Assembly (NCBI RefSeq): GCF_964275005.1
Contig: NC_092702.1
Span: 32,402,726-32,466,725 of the forward strand
DNA from: Diadema setosum
Taxonomy: Eukaryota; Echinodermata; Echinoidea; Diadematoida; Diadematidae
Direction of reading: 5' to 3'
DNA: 64,000 nt
The notes under the pieces are model-generated. The model searched no databases. It saw only the letters and a program-made list of their open reading frames with translations, and was not told where the DNA came from. Positions 10,748-21,578 of this stretch are shown piece after piece; position 1 is the first letter of the stretch; every line of letters starts with the position of its first letter. The position numbers were made by a program, and so were the translations under genes.

Positions 10748-13700
10748 GTAAGTGTCTTCAAAAGATTAAACCTTCATGATGTGCTTAACCGGCTTACATT
10801 CATGCTTGCATTATCTGCACGAGCTTGACGCCGGGACAGCTCTTAACTGGCTCTCATTGTTGTTACACGATTATGTCTTAAAGCAAGTTAATGAAACAAT
10901 AATTTTACTTTGTGAATGAAAGCGGAGGACTTGATCATGATTTCAGATGTACACAAAACACAAAGGAAACCCGTTATGAACACCAGCACAATTTGCTTGG
11001 AAATGTTACAAATGCCCCAAATTTGCTTCAAGCGTGAAATACTGTGAATACAATTAGTATTTTTATGTCTATATGTCAATGTCTGCATTCCGTAATCACC
11101 TCCCAGATCAGTGCAGACAACCATGTCTGTGACTTCTGTAGTGTTAAAAATCGTAGATCAGTGTTTTCTTCTTTTCTGTGAAAGAAAATGTCTTAGCATA
11201 TTTTTTTTTTTGTCAGCGTCAATTAATCACTATTGTAAAATGTCTGTTTCTCACTACATTGTCATCACGTATTTATTATAACAACTGTTAAAAGTGTTAG
11301 ATTTTGCAAGTCTTCAAACCTATTCAAACTCGTAGAGTTATAATTATTGCCCAAAGAAAAAAAAGAAAATACGCGCGCACACACACATGTAAAGAAGCCG
11401 ATTAACGAACCTTCGGGATAACGCCACACATGCTCGGAATAAACAAATACTTTTCATTTTCGGTTTACCAATCACCTACGCATAACGAATTTGTGTGTTT
11501 TGTAATGATCAATCTTCGAATAACAAACCACATTCGATTTTCGAAGTAAAGAACCTTCGGAACAACGAACATCATTTGTGACGTGAATATGACTGTTTCT
11601 TTAAAAAAGAATTGATGTACGTCATGTTGCCTCTACTAAAAGTATTTCTTCATCTGTTCTATGTGTTTGTGAAGTGGAAACTTTGTCTCCAGTTGTAATG
11701 GTTTGGTATAATTTATGTTTGTGTTTGTGTGTTTGTGTTTGTGTGCGTGTGTGTGTGTGTGTGTGTGTTAAAATTACGCTTTTACGCAGGCCCCATCATA
11801 TTTCTCGCATTATGACCATAGCTCAACTCTTATGTATACAGAACTATACATAAGTGTTTATGCCGAGACAAACTATTGTACATTACGGTGAAATTTTTCC
11901 TGTGTTTGTTTCTCCGTTATCTCATTAGGCCTACACTAGAATTTTGTAAACAAGATAAACTATTGAGTGGAAGCTCGGAAGTCTAGTTCTGGGCCCATTT
12001 CATAAAAGATATTAGGATGGCGACTCTTGCTGGAATGCCAACTTCCCATAAAAACAGCCAACCAGGAAGCTGGATTCTTGTCATTAACATGACAATTATC
12101 ATTCCAGCAAGAGTTTGATTTTTTTTTTAATGAAATGGGGACCAGGATATGGTGCCTGTCTGGTAATCAGGAGGACATGGGTTTGAATCCCACCGAGTAA
12201 TGGATTATTACAAATTGAATAGTCAGAATTAATGTTCGTCGATGAAGGGTAATTTTGTCAAACAGCTACAAGGAAGAATTTAAAGTTGAATGCAGTTCAT
12301 TCTCGTAGTATCATTATATATTTCATTTTTCATCGGCATTTTGCAAACTAAATCAACCACTATCTGCTTTCTTCGCTGTAGATCCATGGGATTAAATAGT
12401 CTTGTTTGCGAACAACGCACAATCGGATCGCTGAAGGAGCTAAGTTACTCCGAGGTAGCCAGCACGCTGTATTCACTCGAGCAGACTTCGGTACCCGTCC
12501 ACCGGCACCACACGTCGTCAGCACCGAGCCTCGTTGCGGCCGTGGCGCCGACGAAGTCCAACCACGCCCTTCAGCCCAACAGAATGAGGGAGCTTTTGCC
12601 CATGCCTGGCGCGAACGAAACGTGTGGAAAAGCGCAAATCACCTCGGATCTCCACCACGACTCAGCACATGTAAATCACATAGACTTTTCTACTAACATC
12701 TGTTTCTACTCTTTCTTTCCATCACCATTAAGGGGGAAGAACTAGCTATATTCTCTTTACTGAATTGCCAATTTTAAACCACTAGCGTTTGAAATAACGA
12801 TGCTTCTAATAGTTACGTTACAATTGCCAAGCTTTAATTTTCAGAGTGCACTCTTACTTTTGACGTATTGATGCATCACGAATGTGCAAGGCAAGAGTTC
12901 AGAACATTCTCTTTTTCTTGCTTTTCTACTTTTCCTACACCTCTACTTTCTCCTCTTCGTAATCCTCTTCTTCCTTTACTTCCTTCTGTGAACGTGTGAA
13001 TATCTCATCTGGTGTACATCACTGATGGTTCTGCAGGTGTTGGACCAAGAGATTTGTTACCATGGTCCTCAGGAAAATGCAATCTATCTCAGAAAAAAAA
13101 AAGTTAAATTGTGGTGGTGATCCGCGTGCGGTGCTTGGCAGCGGTCATTTGCAATAATTGGTATCAATTTTTTATTTTTTATTGTTTTTTTTAAGGAAAA
13201 TGGGACAACAGCAGAGTAGTTTACAAAGTTGCAGATTTTTAAAAGAATGTCCAAGCTCCGTATGCCGCTCGATTCATTCCTTCTTGGCCAAGCAGTTTTA
13301 TCGATAGTGTCTCTCTTGACCCAGGTCTGTTAGTGAATACTTTGAGAGATGATGGATAATAACACTGACACGTCGCCCTCTTCTAGCACTGTTGTTAAAA
13401 AAAGGAACAAAGTTTACACAACGTCGACTGCACAGACACATAATTCTCGTGATGAAATAAAGAGATTGCAATACATTATAGTCGTTTATTACAGAGTCCA
13501 ACAACTTTTAATGGTTTCATCAAATTCACTCGTCACGGATTTTCTCCACAATTTCGGACAATCATACTATTAGACAATTGTATAAAAGCATCTACTAGTA
13601 TCTAGATATCTATATAGTACATACAGACAAGAAGTATAAAAGCTAACAAGTGTTTTATTGCCATCTTTACTTTTTTTTTCTAACAGCGCCTGTTTTATGG

Positions 13701-15731
13701 ATACGACAGTGTGCCCGGGCGCTCTCAGTTCCACGTTTTAGGAGCAGGCTACACCGGTGGGGCTATTCCTGGAGCCAGGCACTCATCCTCACTGGAGCGG
13801 CTGGTGCCCACTGGGTCCAGTTCGCTGACTCAGTGGTTAGTCTCTTCTTTCCAACGACAATGATAATGATAAAGAATACAACAGAAACAGCAGCCAATGA
13901 GACTTTAGTAACAAACAAGGAGGAGACTTGTTGAAACAATCCAAGGCATCTTGTTCAGGCATAGAAGCAAGAATATGTCTTCTTCAGTTTGCCTTGGCAC
14001 TGTGATTAGGCGACATGTTTAAACATGCTTTGGAATGTTAGGTACCTTCTTCAGCGCAACAAATTGAGAAGGCAACTTTTGAAAACTCGCTTTCTAAGAC
14101 CTGCTAAAGCTGCCGACAAGCACCTTGTTCAGGACGGGAAGGCGAAAAGAGTGACTTGCTATAAATGTTTGAGTCGATTTAAAGAGGGATCTTACAGCTT
14201 AGGCGAGTTTCAACAAGTCGCCTCCATGTTTTTTAACACCAGCTTTTTGGGCATGATCGAAAAACAAAAGTGCAGGGGAAATGGGGTTATCGTAGATGTC
14301 AAACGTGAGGCCAGTTCTGCACTATTTACAACACTCTATTTAGCAGAACGTGGTAAAACAATCTCTTACCGACAAGCAGATTTCTGTCTTTGATTATTGA
14401 AGTATTTCATCATACCGTGGACCTACATGATTATACTTCACATATCAATTTACTCGAATAAAATGAATTCATCGTTAAGCATAGCGTTAAAACACTCCAG
14501 ACGGACAGGCTTCTATCATTACAGGTAATGAAATTCGTACAGTTGTGCTATTTCTTAGAAAAAATCAGACTTTGATAATCCATGACATTCGCTTAAGCTT
14601 ATAGAACATCAACTTCTAGTCGTGTGATTCCAAATTCTTGTAAAAATGTCTTGAACTCGTTTAAAAAATGCCTTTATAGTTAAACTGCTGGCACAAATCG
14701 TTGTTTCTGTTCAAAATGTTACTCCATCCACAGTGTACCGGATGCCTACGAGCAGACGCATCTGACTGGCTCCGCGCCGGCTTCATCGACTACTTCTCTG
14801 CCAGAAATGACCAGAAGAGCGTCTTCGACGGACAATGACGGCGGCAGGGTGCCGTTGCCGCCGTTGTCGCGAGGCGTCGGGTACCAGGGCAGCGACATCG
14901 CGAATAAACCGTCCCAGCGGATTGACGCTAAGGGAGCCATGCACCACTGCAATTTCTGCGAGAAGACGTTCTCGCGGCCGACCTCGCTGAAGACGCACAT
15001 CAAAACGCACATCGGGAAAAAGTCCTACCTGTGCGACCTGTGCGGGAAAACATTCTTCCAGGCGGCGAATCTCACTACGCACGTCAGGGTGCACAGCGGC
15101 GAAAAGCCATTCAGCTGCAAATTGTGCGGGAAGCACTTCTCACAGGTTGGTATGTTTTTTGTGGCAACGATTTTTTAACATGAAGATCCTGACACACGAC
15201 ACCGCAAATGCCTTCCATGCACTACGAGTATGTTTCAGCAAAAAAAAAACAACAAAAAACCAAAACCAAAAACAAAAACGATATTGTGAGAAATTTTATA
15301 ATCACACCAAAATTCAAACAAGTATAAAAAGGTATTATTGTTATCTTCATAATTGTTATGATTATGATCGTTAAAATTGTCATAAACTTTATAACTATAT
15401 TACGTCATTAGTAGTGATGCTCCTGGGCGTCCCTATTGTGAGAGAGTCTTGGTCATTCATGCCCTTGTAAACCCCTTTCCCCCACTCTGATCTTCAGTTT
15501 GTCCTGCCCCACCTACAGAGCTCATCGCTGAAGACGCACATGCGCACTCACTCCGGGGAGCGGCCGTACAAATGTCCCACCTGCTCAATTTCGTTCTCCG
15601 ATAACTCGACCCTGACGAAACACCGACGCATCCACACCGGCCAGAAACCCTACCGCTGTTCCGTGTGCCAGCAGAGTTTCTCGCAGTCCGGCAACCTCAG
15701 CCGGCACATGAAGATCCACACTCGTAACTAG
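10203..15731 (+). CDS. glass: Glass-type C2H2 zinc-finger transcription factor (five coding exons)
   Basis: Coding exons are 10203-10747, 12382-12670, 13687-13835, 14734-15145 and 15519-15731. The phases agree throughout (2/0/2/0), giving 535 residues. Residues 1-399 are a low-complexity Ser/Pro-rich region with no recognised domain. Five adjacent C2H2 fingers end the protein: Cys/His at 400,403,416,420; 428,431,444,448; 456,459,472,476; 484,487,500,504; 512,515,528,532. The finger contents match Drosophila Glass one by one as I recall it: [47 protein letters not shown] and [11 protein letters not shown], also at the extreme C terminus. Glass proteins bind DNA in the nucleus and specify photoreceptors in flies; in echinoderms a neural or light-sensing role is likely. 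The fingers and their order give high confidence in the family. Introns hold a MITE and a SINE fragment. Confidence 0.92.
11716..11768 (+). repeat. TTTGTG/GT microsatellite in glass intron 1
   Basis: Iterated TTTGTG words pass into (GT)n. Confidence 0.9.
11991..12143. mobile_element. MITE with GGGCCCATTTCAT inverted ends, in glass intron 1
   Basis: The left end GGGCCCATTTCATAAAA and the inverted right end GGTCCCCATTTCATTAAAA match with one or two changes. Inside, CTCTTGCTGGAATG at about 12023 recurs inverted as CATTCCAGCAAGAG at about 12101. It is a short fold-back element without coding capacity. No clear target duplication was seen. Confidence 0.65.
12144..12290 (+). mobile_element. tRNA-derived SINE fragment (box B present)
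   Basis: GGTTTGAATCCCAC near 12180 matches the polymerase III box B consensus GGTTCGANTCC with one change. It is preceded by a tRNA-like stem context (GGTAATCAGGAGGACATGG). A box A is not clear and the element abuts the MITE upstream, so this is a truncated SINE rather than a tRNA gene. Confidence 0.45.
12382..12670 (+). CDS. glass: glass coding exon 2
   Basis: It follows CTTTCTTCGCTGTAG and completes the split Gly codon 182. It encodes residues 183-278 and ends in phase 0 at CAT/GTAAAT. The content is polar linker sequence (starts [16 protein letters not shown]) with no known domain. Confidence 0.85.
13687..13835 (+). CDS. glass: glass coding exon 3
   Basis: It follows a long T tract ending CTAACAG. 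It encodes residues 279-327, starting [20 protein letters not shown], and ends in phase 2 at TG/GTTAGT. The frame is shown by phase agreement with both neighbours. Another frame is open across it but would break the junctions. Confidence 0.8.
14734..15145 (+). CDS. glass: glass coding exon 4 (fingers 1, 2 and first half of 3)
   Basis: It follows ATCCACAG, completes Cys328 and encodes residues 329-465. Finger 1 begins at Cys400 and finger 2 at Cys428. Finger 3 is cut by the intron after FSQ (residue 465) at CAG/GTTGGT. The linker between fingers 1 and 2 is IGKKSY instead of the usual TGEKPY. Confidence 0.92.
15519..15731 (+). CDS. glass: glass coding exon 5 (rest of finger 3, fingers 4 and 5, stop)
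   Basis: It follows GCCCCACCTACAG and completes finger 3 with [11 protein letters not shown]. Fingers 4 and 5 follow with linkers SGERPY and TGQKPY, then THR-ARG-ASN and TAG at 15729-15731. Confidence 0.92.
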   Translation, partial: SSSLKTHMRTHSGERPYKCPTCSISFSDNSTLTKHRRIHTGQKPYRCSVCQQSFSQSGNLSRHMKIHTRN

Positions 15732-16013
15732 GGCGCCAAGGGGGGAAGATAACCCCTGAGAAGGGGGAACGAGGAGGAGGAGGAGGTGGCGGAGGAGGAG
15801 AAAAGAGAGAGGGGAAGCTGCATGGGAAGGGGTTTGATACGAATGGGGGAGCTACAGACATGCAAAAGAGGGGAAGCGAGGGAGAATGCCTGGGGTTGAT
15901 AAGGGTGTAGGGGCTACATCAGGTAAAGCTAGTTGCCATCACTTAAATGATGAAAAACAACGAAAACAACAGCCCTTTGGAATCCCAAACTTATGTGTTA
16001 CCCGCATAATAAA
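15732..16013 (+). other. glass 3' UTR, purine-rich, with candidate poly(A) signal
   Basis: About 180 bases after the stop are strongly purine-rich (GGAGGAGGAGG, GAGAGAGGGG words). AATAAA lies at 16008-16013. The transcript end is not proven. Confidence 0.4.
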
Positions 16014-16077
16014 TTCCACTTCATGAGTAGGGGGAAGCACATTTAACTTGAACAGGTAGGCGAGAGGAACGCCACAG

Positions 16078-16098
16078 CCCCCCCCCCCCCCAAAAAAA
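16078..16098 (+). repeat. Poly(C)-poly(A) junction
   Basis: About fourteen C directly followed by seven A. Confidence 0.9.
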
Positions 16099-17659
16099 AG
16101 CCAGTTAATTACGTATGCAGGAGTGGTGAAGTTTGAGAGGACAAGTTCACTTACCCATCCATGAAGCTTCGGATCTATTCGAATAAAGCAAAAAACACTC
16201 TTGCGAAAGTTCGGCATTTTTTCAATTTCTTTATTATAATGCCACTGTGTGGTGCTCCTTGTACATACAGATGATTATAATTGTATTCATCGCACATCAT
16301 TACAAGCTGTTTGCTAATTCCGTAAAGTATTAGTATGAACTCGGTGCCCAGCACAATCACGACTGGTTGCAATGCTGGCCACAAGAAAAAAAAATCAATT
16401 TGCATGATTCGCCTACAGTGATTCAAACTAAAATTCCACACTTTGCTTAATGTGAAAGTTGGCTTTGGCAAAGAGAGCAGACCCAGACAGGATGGCCAGA
16501 GCTGGTTAAAATTGAAAGTAAAATGAAAACATCGTGGAATCTTATAATTTCCAATAATTTTCTCCAAATAGTATGCCATTATTGGTCGCATTCACACGCG
16601 CGGATCTTAGAGGGTGACTTTGTGTCACCCATCACAACTCTTCATTTGACCTTTGCACCAAAATAGCATAAGATATTAAGCTTTTGGTTGTTGATTTAGC
16701 CAGTACAATCCCTTTCGGTGTCGCTGGGTAAAAATCCGATACGAAGGATAACGTTTATTTTCACGCACATCAACTGAAAAGTAAAGTACTATTAGCAAAG
16801 ATTTGTGCTTTTAGAGGCAATGAAAAGTTTGAATGGTGATGTATTCATTATCTTTTTAAATTTGCAGGTTGTGTAGTTCTGGCTGATAATTATCGCGATT
16901 TCTCGAAAACGCTTGGAATTATGCAATTCCGGAAGGTTCATATTCTAGGCAATTTTATTTCGATCATTACCTTACAGACTGTCGTACTTCAAACTGTTGC
17001 TTGCCACCGTAGGTTATGGTATGTTGTTTCTGCTGGGTTTACGTGGGATATCGACATAATTATTGCCAAAGACTAATGAACACCTTGCACTGTGAAAAAT
17101 GCTATGTTGGGTATTTTCCTGGTTTTGTTTTGTATATCTTAAATGTTATTTCCAGTGATGGCTTAAAAAATGTCGGTGGGAACAACTTTTTTTTCAAAAC
17201 ATCGTGCATTTTTGCTAGATTATATTTAACATTATATTATATATTGCCATTTTGTCTGTATCATAGCTCTCACACGAATGTTATGTAACACGATGCACGC
17301 GCATTGTTCACGTTATAATTCTGGAAGCGGTGAGTTAAATCACTGCGCGTTGCACCTTCACTACCGATATGATATTGAGATGAATGTAGATTATATTTAA
17401 TCTGTTTCAGAATGCCATCGCTTCGATTACAGAACGGGCACACGTAGGCATCACACACATAAACACACTCGCACATCATCTTCATTTTTGTAAACAACAA
17501 CAAATAAATGAAAAAAAGTTACTCAATGAGTTTTGTAAACTCTCAACTGCTCAAAGGCGTCGTTGAAAAGATTTGGAGCGATTTCAGAGAATGTTAGTAG
17601 AATGCTCTCTTCTTACGAATATTGTGGATGCATATGTCGTATCTGAGAATTGGAATTCG

Positions 17660-17719
17660 AAAACAAACAAACAAACAAACAAACAAACAAACAAACAAAC
17701 AAACAAACAAACAAACAAA
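17660..17719 (+). repeat. (AAAC)15 microsatellite
   Basis: Uninterrupted AAAC/CAAA units. Confidence 0.95.
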
Positions 17720-18656
17720 TACAAGAGATCAAAAGGGTAAAACAACTTTACGAGCCCCATAAACTTCCCTGATATTTCACCGGTTATACAATAAAAGATT
17801 GATATCATAATTCATGCGATAGTTGTAAGGGTTTTCTCGCCTTCATTTAAAGGTTTATCTGCTCCACCACAAATTTTCCGATAGCCCCTTTTGAGCACGT
17901 ACAGTCGATAGCAATGGTTGCTGTATAGATGTCACGATATAGCCATGCCTCTGTTCTTTATTTTGTCTTAGACTCGATTAATCAGCGCCTTATATGATAT
18001 TTCTGATGTTAGAGCTTTTGTTTTTCATTTTCTTATTTTTTTTTCAGATTTCGCTCATATCAAGGATTGTTATCAGAAATTTCCTATCTTTTTCTTCTTC
18101 TCATCATCATACTGTTATCATTATCATAATTATCGTTGCCATCATTATAATTACTATTTCTTTGAATAATAATTATATTGTTGCTATCATCAATATGGTC
18201 ACTATTATGAATACTTACTGAGTCTCTAACTTCCCACACAAACGACAAAACAGTCCTAAACTTATATTTATTGGTGATTCATCCTTTTGCTACAAGCCTG
18301 TATTATCAGATATGACATGTGTGATGTACTACAGAATGCGAAGTACTCTTTTCTTGTGAAAATATTAAGTGGCTAAATATACTAGAACGTGATTTCGCCG
18401 TGTGAGATGAAATGCTACTGTCTCTGTCGCAGTATAGGAATTGAGCAATGTTTTGGCCCCAGGTATTCTAGAACACAACGTTTTCGTAGTGTTTTCATCA
18501 CGTTAAGACTTGTAATCCAGCACGACAAATTAAATTTCTTGCCATTAGAACCGTTTATTTTGTTACTTTATGTAGTGAAAATGTGCAATATACTTTATGC
18601 TACAGGCTTGATTCAAACGGGGAAAAGGTATAAGATCCCTGTCGCCGACTATGTAA

Positions 18657-18676
18657 CCCCCCCCCCAAAAAAAAAA
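18657..18676 (+). repeat. Poly(C)-poly(A) junction
   Basis: About ten C followed by ten A. Confidence 0.85.
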
Positions 18677-19432
18677 CCACCCCAAAAAGCAGCAGAATTA
18701 TGTTACTGTCATTTGCATAAGTCGCCTTTATCACGTGACGTCGAAATAATCTTCATTTTATTTCATTTCCGACAAAAATATAGAGTACAATATGGCGCTT
18801 GCATATACAAGCGAATTTAATGCAGTTCATTATTTTTTTTTTTTACAATAAAACAAAACTTGCCCAGCGTATATCCTTCCTTTTTATGCCTCAGCACAAC
18901 AGCCTTGATTAGCAGATCAGACTTATAGAAGAAATATTCTAGAATTATGTGTATCTATAGGGGAGAATCTATCTTTATGAATGCATCAAACTGGAAGGTG
19001 TTTCTTCATCTTCGGGTTTTCATTGTAAAAGTTGTCTTTGAAATAAAACAGCAAGGAAAATAACAGAAAATTGGTCCCATTCATTTTATGTTCAAAGCTA
19101 AGCTATATTTAATGAATATGAAGAATCCGAGTAGTTCTCAGTTTTCTCATGTTCATCAGAACTTTTTCTTTGTTTGTTTGTTTTTTTTTTTTTAGCTCTG
19201 CACGACATATTTCAGGTCCATAAAATCCTCAGTTAGTTGAAATTCAATTCCTCTTTTGAAATACATCGCCCACTGCAACGGGCTTTGTGGCATTCAAGTT
19301 CCTCTCTGTTTTATCTGAGGATTTGTCTGTTTGTGTGTTGTTGTTTGTTTGTGTGTTTTTTATTTTTACAAAAGTCCGTCTGCAACAATCAAGATCATGC
19401 TGTTGTTGCTGCTGCTGTTTTTTGCACAACGC

Positions 19433-19433
<1 letters not shown>

Positions 19434-19476
<43 letters not shown>

Positions 19477-19496
19477 TTTTTTTTTGGGGGGGGGGG
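19434..19496 (+). repeat. (AT)n microsatellite followed by poly(T)-poly(G)
   Basis: About twenty AT units, then a T run and eleven G. Confidence 0.95.
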
Positions 19497-19569
19497 TCCT
19501 ATCGGGTTCTATCTATTGAGGCCTCCATCCATTTCAAGTTTAATCGCTTATGATGGTGGTCTCCTGCAT

Positions 19570-19792
19570 TCAATTATCTCTGTTGTTTACTGAAAAATAC
19601 TGTATATTTTATTTCATGTTTCTGTGTATCAACATTGCTCAATGCAATCACCTATGTGAATCTATTTATGTACTGTTATCGATTTATTTCACTGCACTTG
19701 TTATTCTTTGTCTTTGTACTTTTTGAAGTTTGCATTCAAATTGCATTTGATTGAATGCAGAAATAAAAGCAAACAAACAAACAAACAAATAA
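19570..19792 (+). mobile_element. Probable LINE 3' end with (CAAA)n tail
   Basis: An AT-rich 3' UTR-like stretch ends in TTGAATGCAGAAATAAAAGC and five CAAA units. An inverted pair GCATTCAAATTGC/GCATTTGATTGAATGC just before the tail could form the 3' hairpin typical of LINE ends. No reverse transcriptase sequence is present. Confidence 0.5.
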
Positions 19793-20036
19793 GGTTGCTG
19801 CCCATCCTTAACGCTTTTATCCAACACTTTTTGAAGCAACGAGAATACTTGTGAGATATGTGAGTGTTAAAGTCCCTTTGTTAATTTCAATCAATGCAAA
19901 GATCAGAATGAAATGAGAAAGTAAAGTAAAAAAAAAAAGGAAGTCAACTATGTCTTTTGTTATGATGCAGATAATCAGATTGACTGGGAAGGTCTGACTG
20001 TTGCGTTTCTCGCTCTGCATGTACGATTGTGCGATT

Positions 20037-20118
20037 GCGTGTCATTGTGTGTGAGTGTGTGTGTGTATGTGTGCGTGTGCGTGTGTGTGTGTGTGCGTGT
20101 GTGTGTATGTATGTGTGT
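20037..20118 (+). repeat. (GT)n microsatellite
   Basis: Imperfect GT repeat with GC and AT interruptions. Confidence 0.9.
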
Positions 20119-21039
20119 GGCTTCGATTGACTTTTCCAAGAAGCTTTCTGCTAATCGTCTTGAATCATATTCCGAATATAATTCATGTGCTAATTATAAC
20201 TTGAAATTGTGCTAATCATAACTTGAAATTTCACAGTTTTTCATGAACTGGTTGATTCCTCTGAGGGCGAAGACAACAACAGAATTATAGCAAAGTTTGG
20301 CAATGAGCCGACCGTTTAACCGATTATATGCATGCTATCCAAGAACTGCAACGAGGGCCGTATAAACAAGCCTAGGAGGCCATGGATTAGATATAAAACA
20401 AGAGGAGCACTCAACGATACAGGAGACCTTAAGCCAAGCAGCCATAATTAAAATATCACCATTCAGTGGGCAGTATTTTCATCACAAACATGCCGTAGAT
20501 GTATGTGGACATCTACACAACACATTTGGTAAACATCTAATTATCAATTGTTGGGTTATTGGGAGATTAAGCATACTATTTTTTGTCCTTTATGACCCCA
20601 TGACCTTTGATCTCGTTACCCCGAATTTAATAATTTTTTTCTAACCTTAATATGAACAAACCTTTCATGTTCTTTAGATTGGAACCAGGAACTCTTTGCC
20701 CTGCAGATTTGGAAACGAAACAAGTCAGTAAATTACTCATAGATTCCCACTGTCTGCTATGCCTAAAGATAGCAATATGCAAATTAAGGGCTTCCCACTG
20801 TTTGTTTCCAACTTTGGAATACCCCCCCCCCCCCACTGTATGTTATGTCTTCAGTGGTAATTACTAATATACAGTTTAATAAAAACGAAATAAAAATCAG
20901 CTGTTATCATCATAATACATAGTGTACAAAAGACCGATGACAATGCTACGATCTGCTTACTTATTGTAGAGTTATATACACATAAGGTATGCTGAAAATG
21001 GCGTTATTTCCTAATGGTACGAATCCTTCAAAAATTACA

Positions 21040-21215
21040 GAAAAAAATCCTGGATCCAGGCGGTGATCCGGATCACTACCAAATTTTAATCGTCTTTTTC
21101 TGGACAATAATCAATTTTTCTTGAAAATTTCATCCAAATCCATCCACAAGTTTTTGAGCTTATGAGCAGACAAACAAACCAAAGCCGACAGACATAATAA
21201 CCTCGTTGGAGGATT
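21040..21215 (+). mobile_element. Dispersed repeat fragment (ATCCAAATCC / ACAAACAAACC type)
   Basis: The phrases GATCCGGATCACTACCAAA, TTTCATCCAAATCCATCC, GAGCAGACAAACAAACC and AACCTCGTTGGAGGA occur in the order I associate with a very common repeat in marine invertebrate genomes. Recognition is from memory. Its superfamily is uncertain. Confidence 0.45.
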
Positions 21216-21369
21216 AATCATCAACACTTACACAACTATAGCAACCAGCTTATTGAATCGCAGCTTGTTGCTTTGAAGTTTTCACCTAGGCCAAGTGCCC
21301 ATCCCAGCTATAGCTCACTGGTAAATTTGTGTTTGCGTAACTCTGGTTTGAGTGAGTGCGTACAACACG

Positions 21370-21440
21370 TGATGGACCATTATTACGTGGAGCACTGGGA
21401 GCGTACGCGTTGCCATGACTACACGCGTCACCTTATTGTT
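21370..21440 (+). promoter_or_regulatory. CpG-rich promoter-like stretch with RFX X-box-like site
   Basis: GTTGCCATGACTAC at 21409-21422 fits the ciliary X-box consensus RYYNYYATRRNRAC at 13 of 14 positions, with a perfect left half GTTGCC. It lies 144 bp before the predicted ATG at 21566, inside a local cluster of CpG words (TACGTGG, GTACGCG, ACACGCG). X-boxes recruit RFX factors to ciliary genes. Function here is inference. Confidence 0.45.
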
Positions 21441-21565
21441 GGAGATGCTGGTTAGACAATACACCACAAGGATCCAAATGACTCGCCCCCTTCATTCCTA
21501 CACATTTGGGCAGTACAACTGGGAAGAAAAGCAGTCCAAGATGTAAATCTAGGTCAACAATCAGT

Positions 21566-21578
21566 ATGCAAAATGACG
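21566..21578 (+). CDS. LC8-motif gene, coding exon 1 (start codon)
   Basis: ATG CAA AAT GAC G is followed by the strong donor GTAAGT at 21579. Its phase 1 end is exactly what the next exon needs. A very short upstream frame (ATG TAA at 21540-21545) lies in the leader. The assignment is plausible but rests on 13 bases plus phase and donor. Confidence 0.5.

Larger units (their letters stand above)
16014..21370. other. Intergenic region between the glass-like gene and the LC8-motif gene
   Basis: No supported gene. It holds simple repeats, homopolymer junctions, a LINE-like 3' end near 19.8 kb and a repeat fragment at 21.05-21.2 kb. Open frames of up to about 143 codons show no domain or splice context. 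Confidence 0.5.

Noticed and set aside
12170-12200. Possible tRNA gene
   Set aside because: Only box B is present; there is no box A or acceptor stem, so it was called a SINE fragment.
14025-14393. 122-codon open frame inside glass intron 3
   Set aside because: It lies wholly within an intron whose flanking exons join in phase. A CYKC motif alone is not enough to support a gene.
16175-16591. 138-codon minus-strand open frame
   Set aside because: AT-rich composition, no splice sites or domain.
18389-18820. 143-codon plus-strand open frame
   Set aside because: It crosses a poly(C)-poly(A) junction, giving PPPKKKPPQK, and has no recognisable domain.
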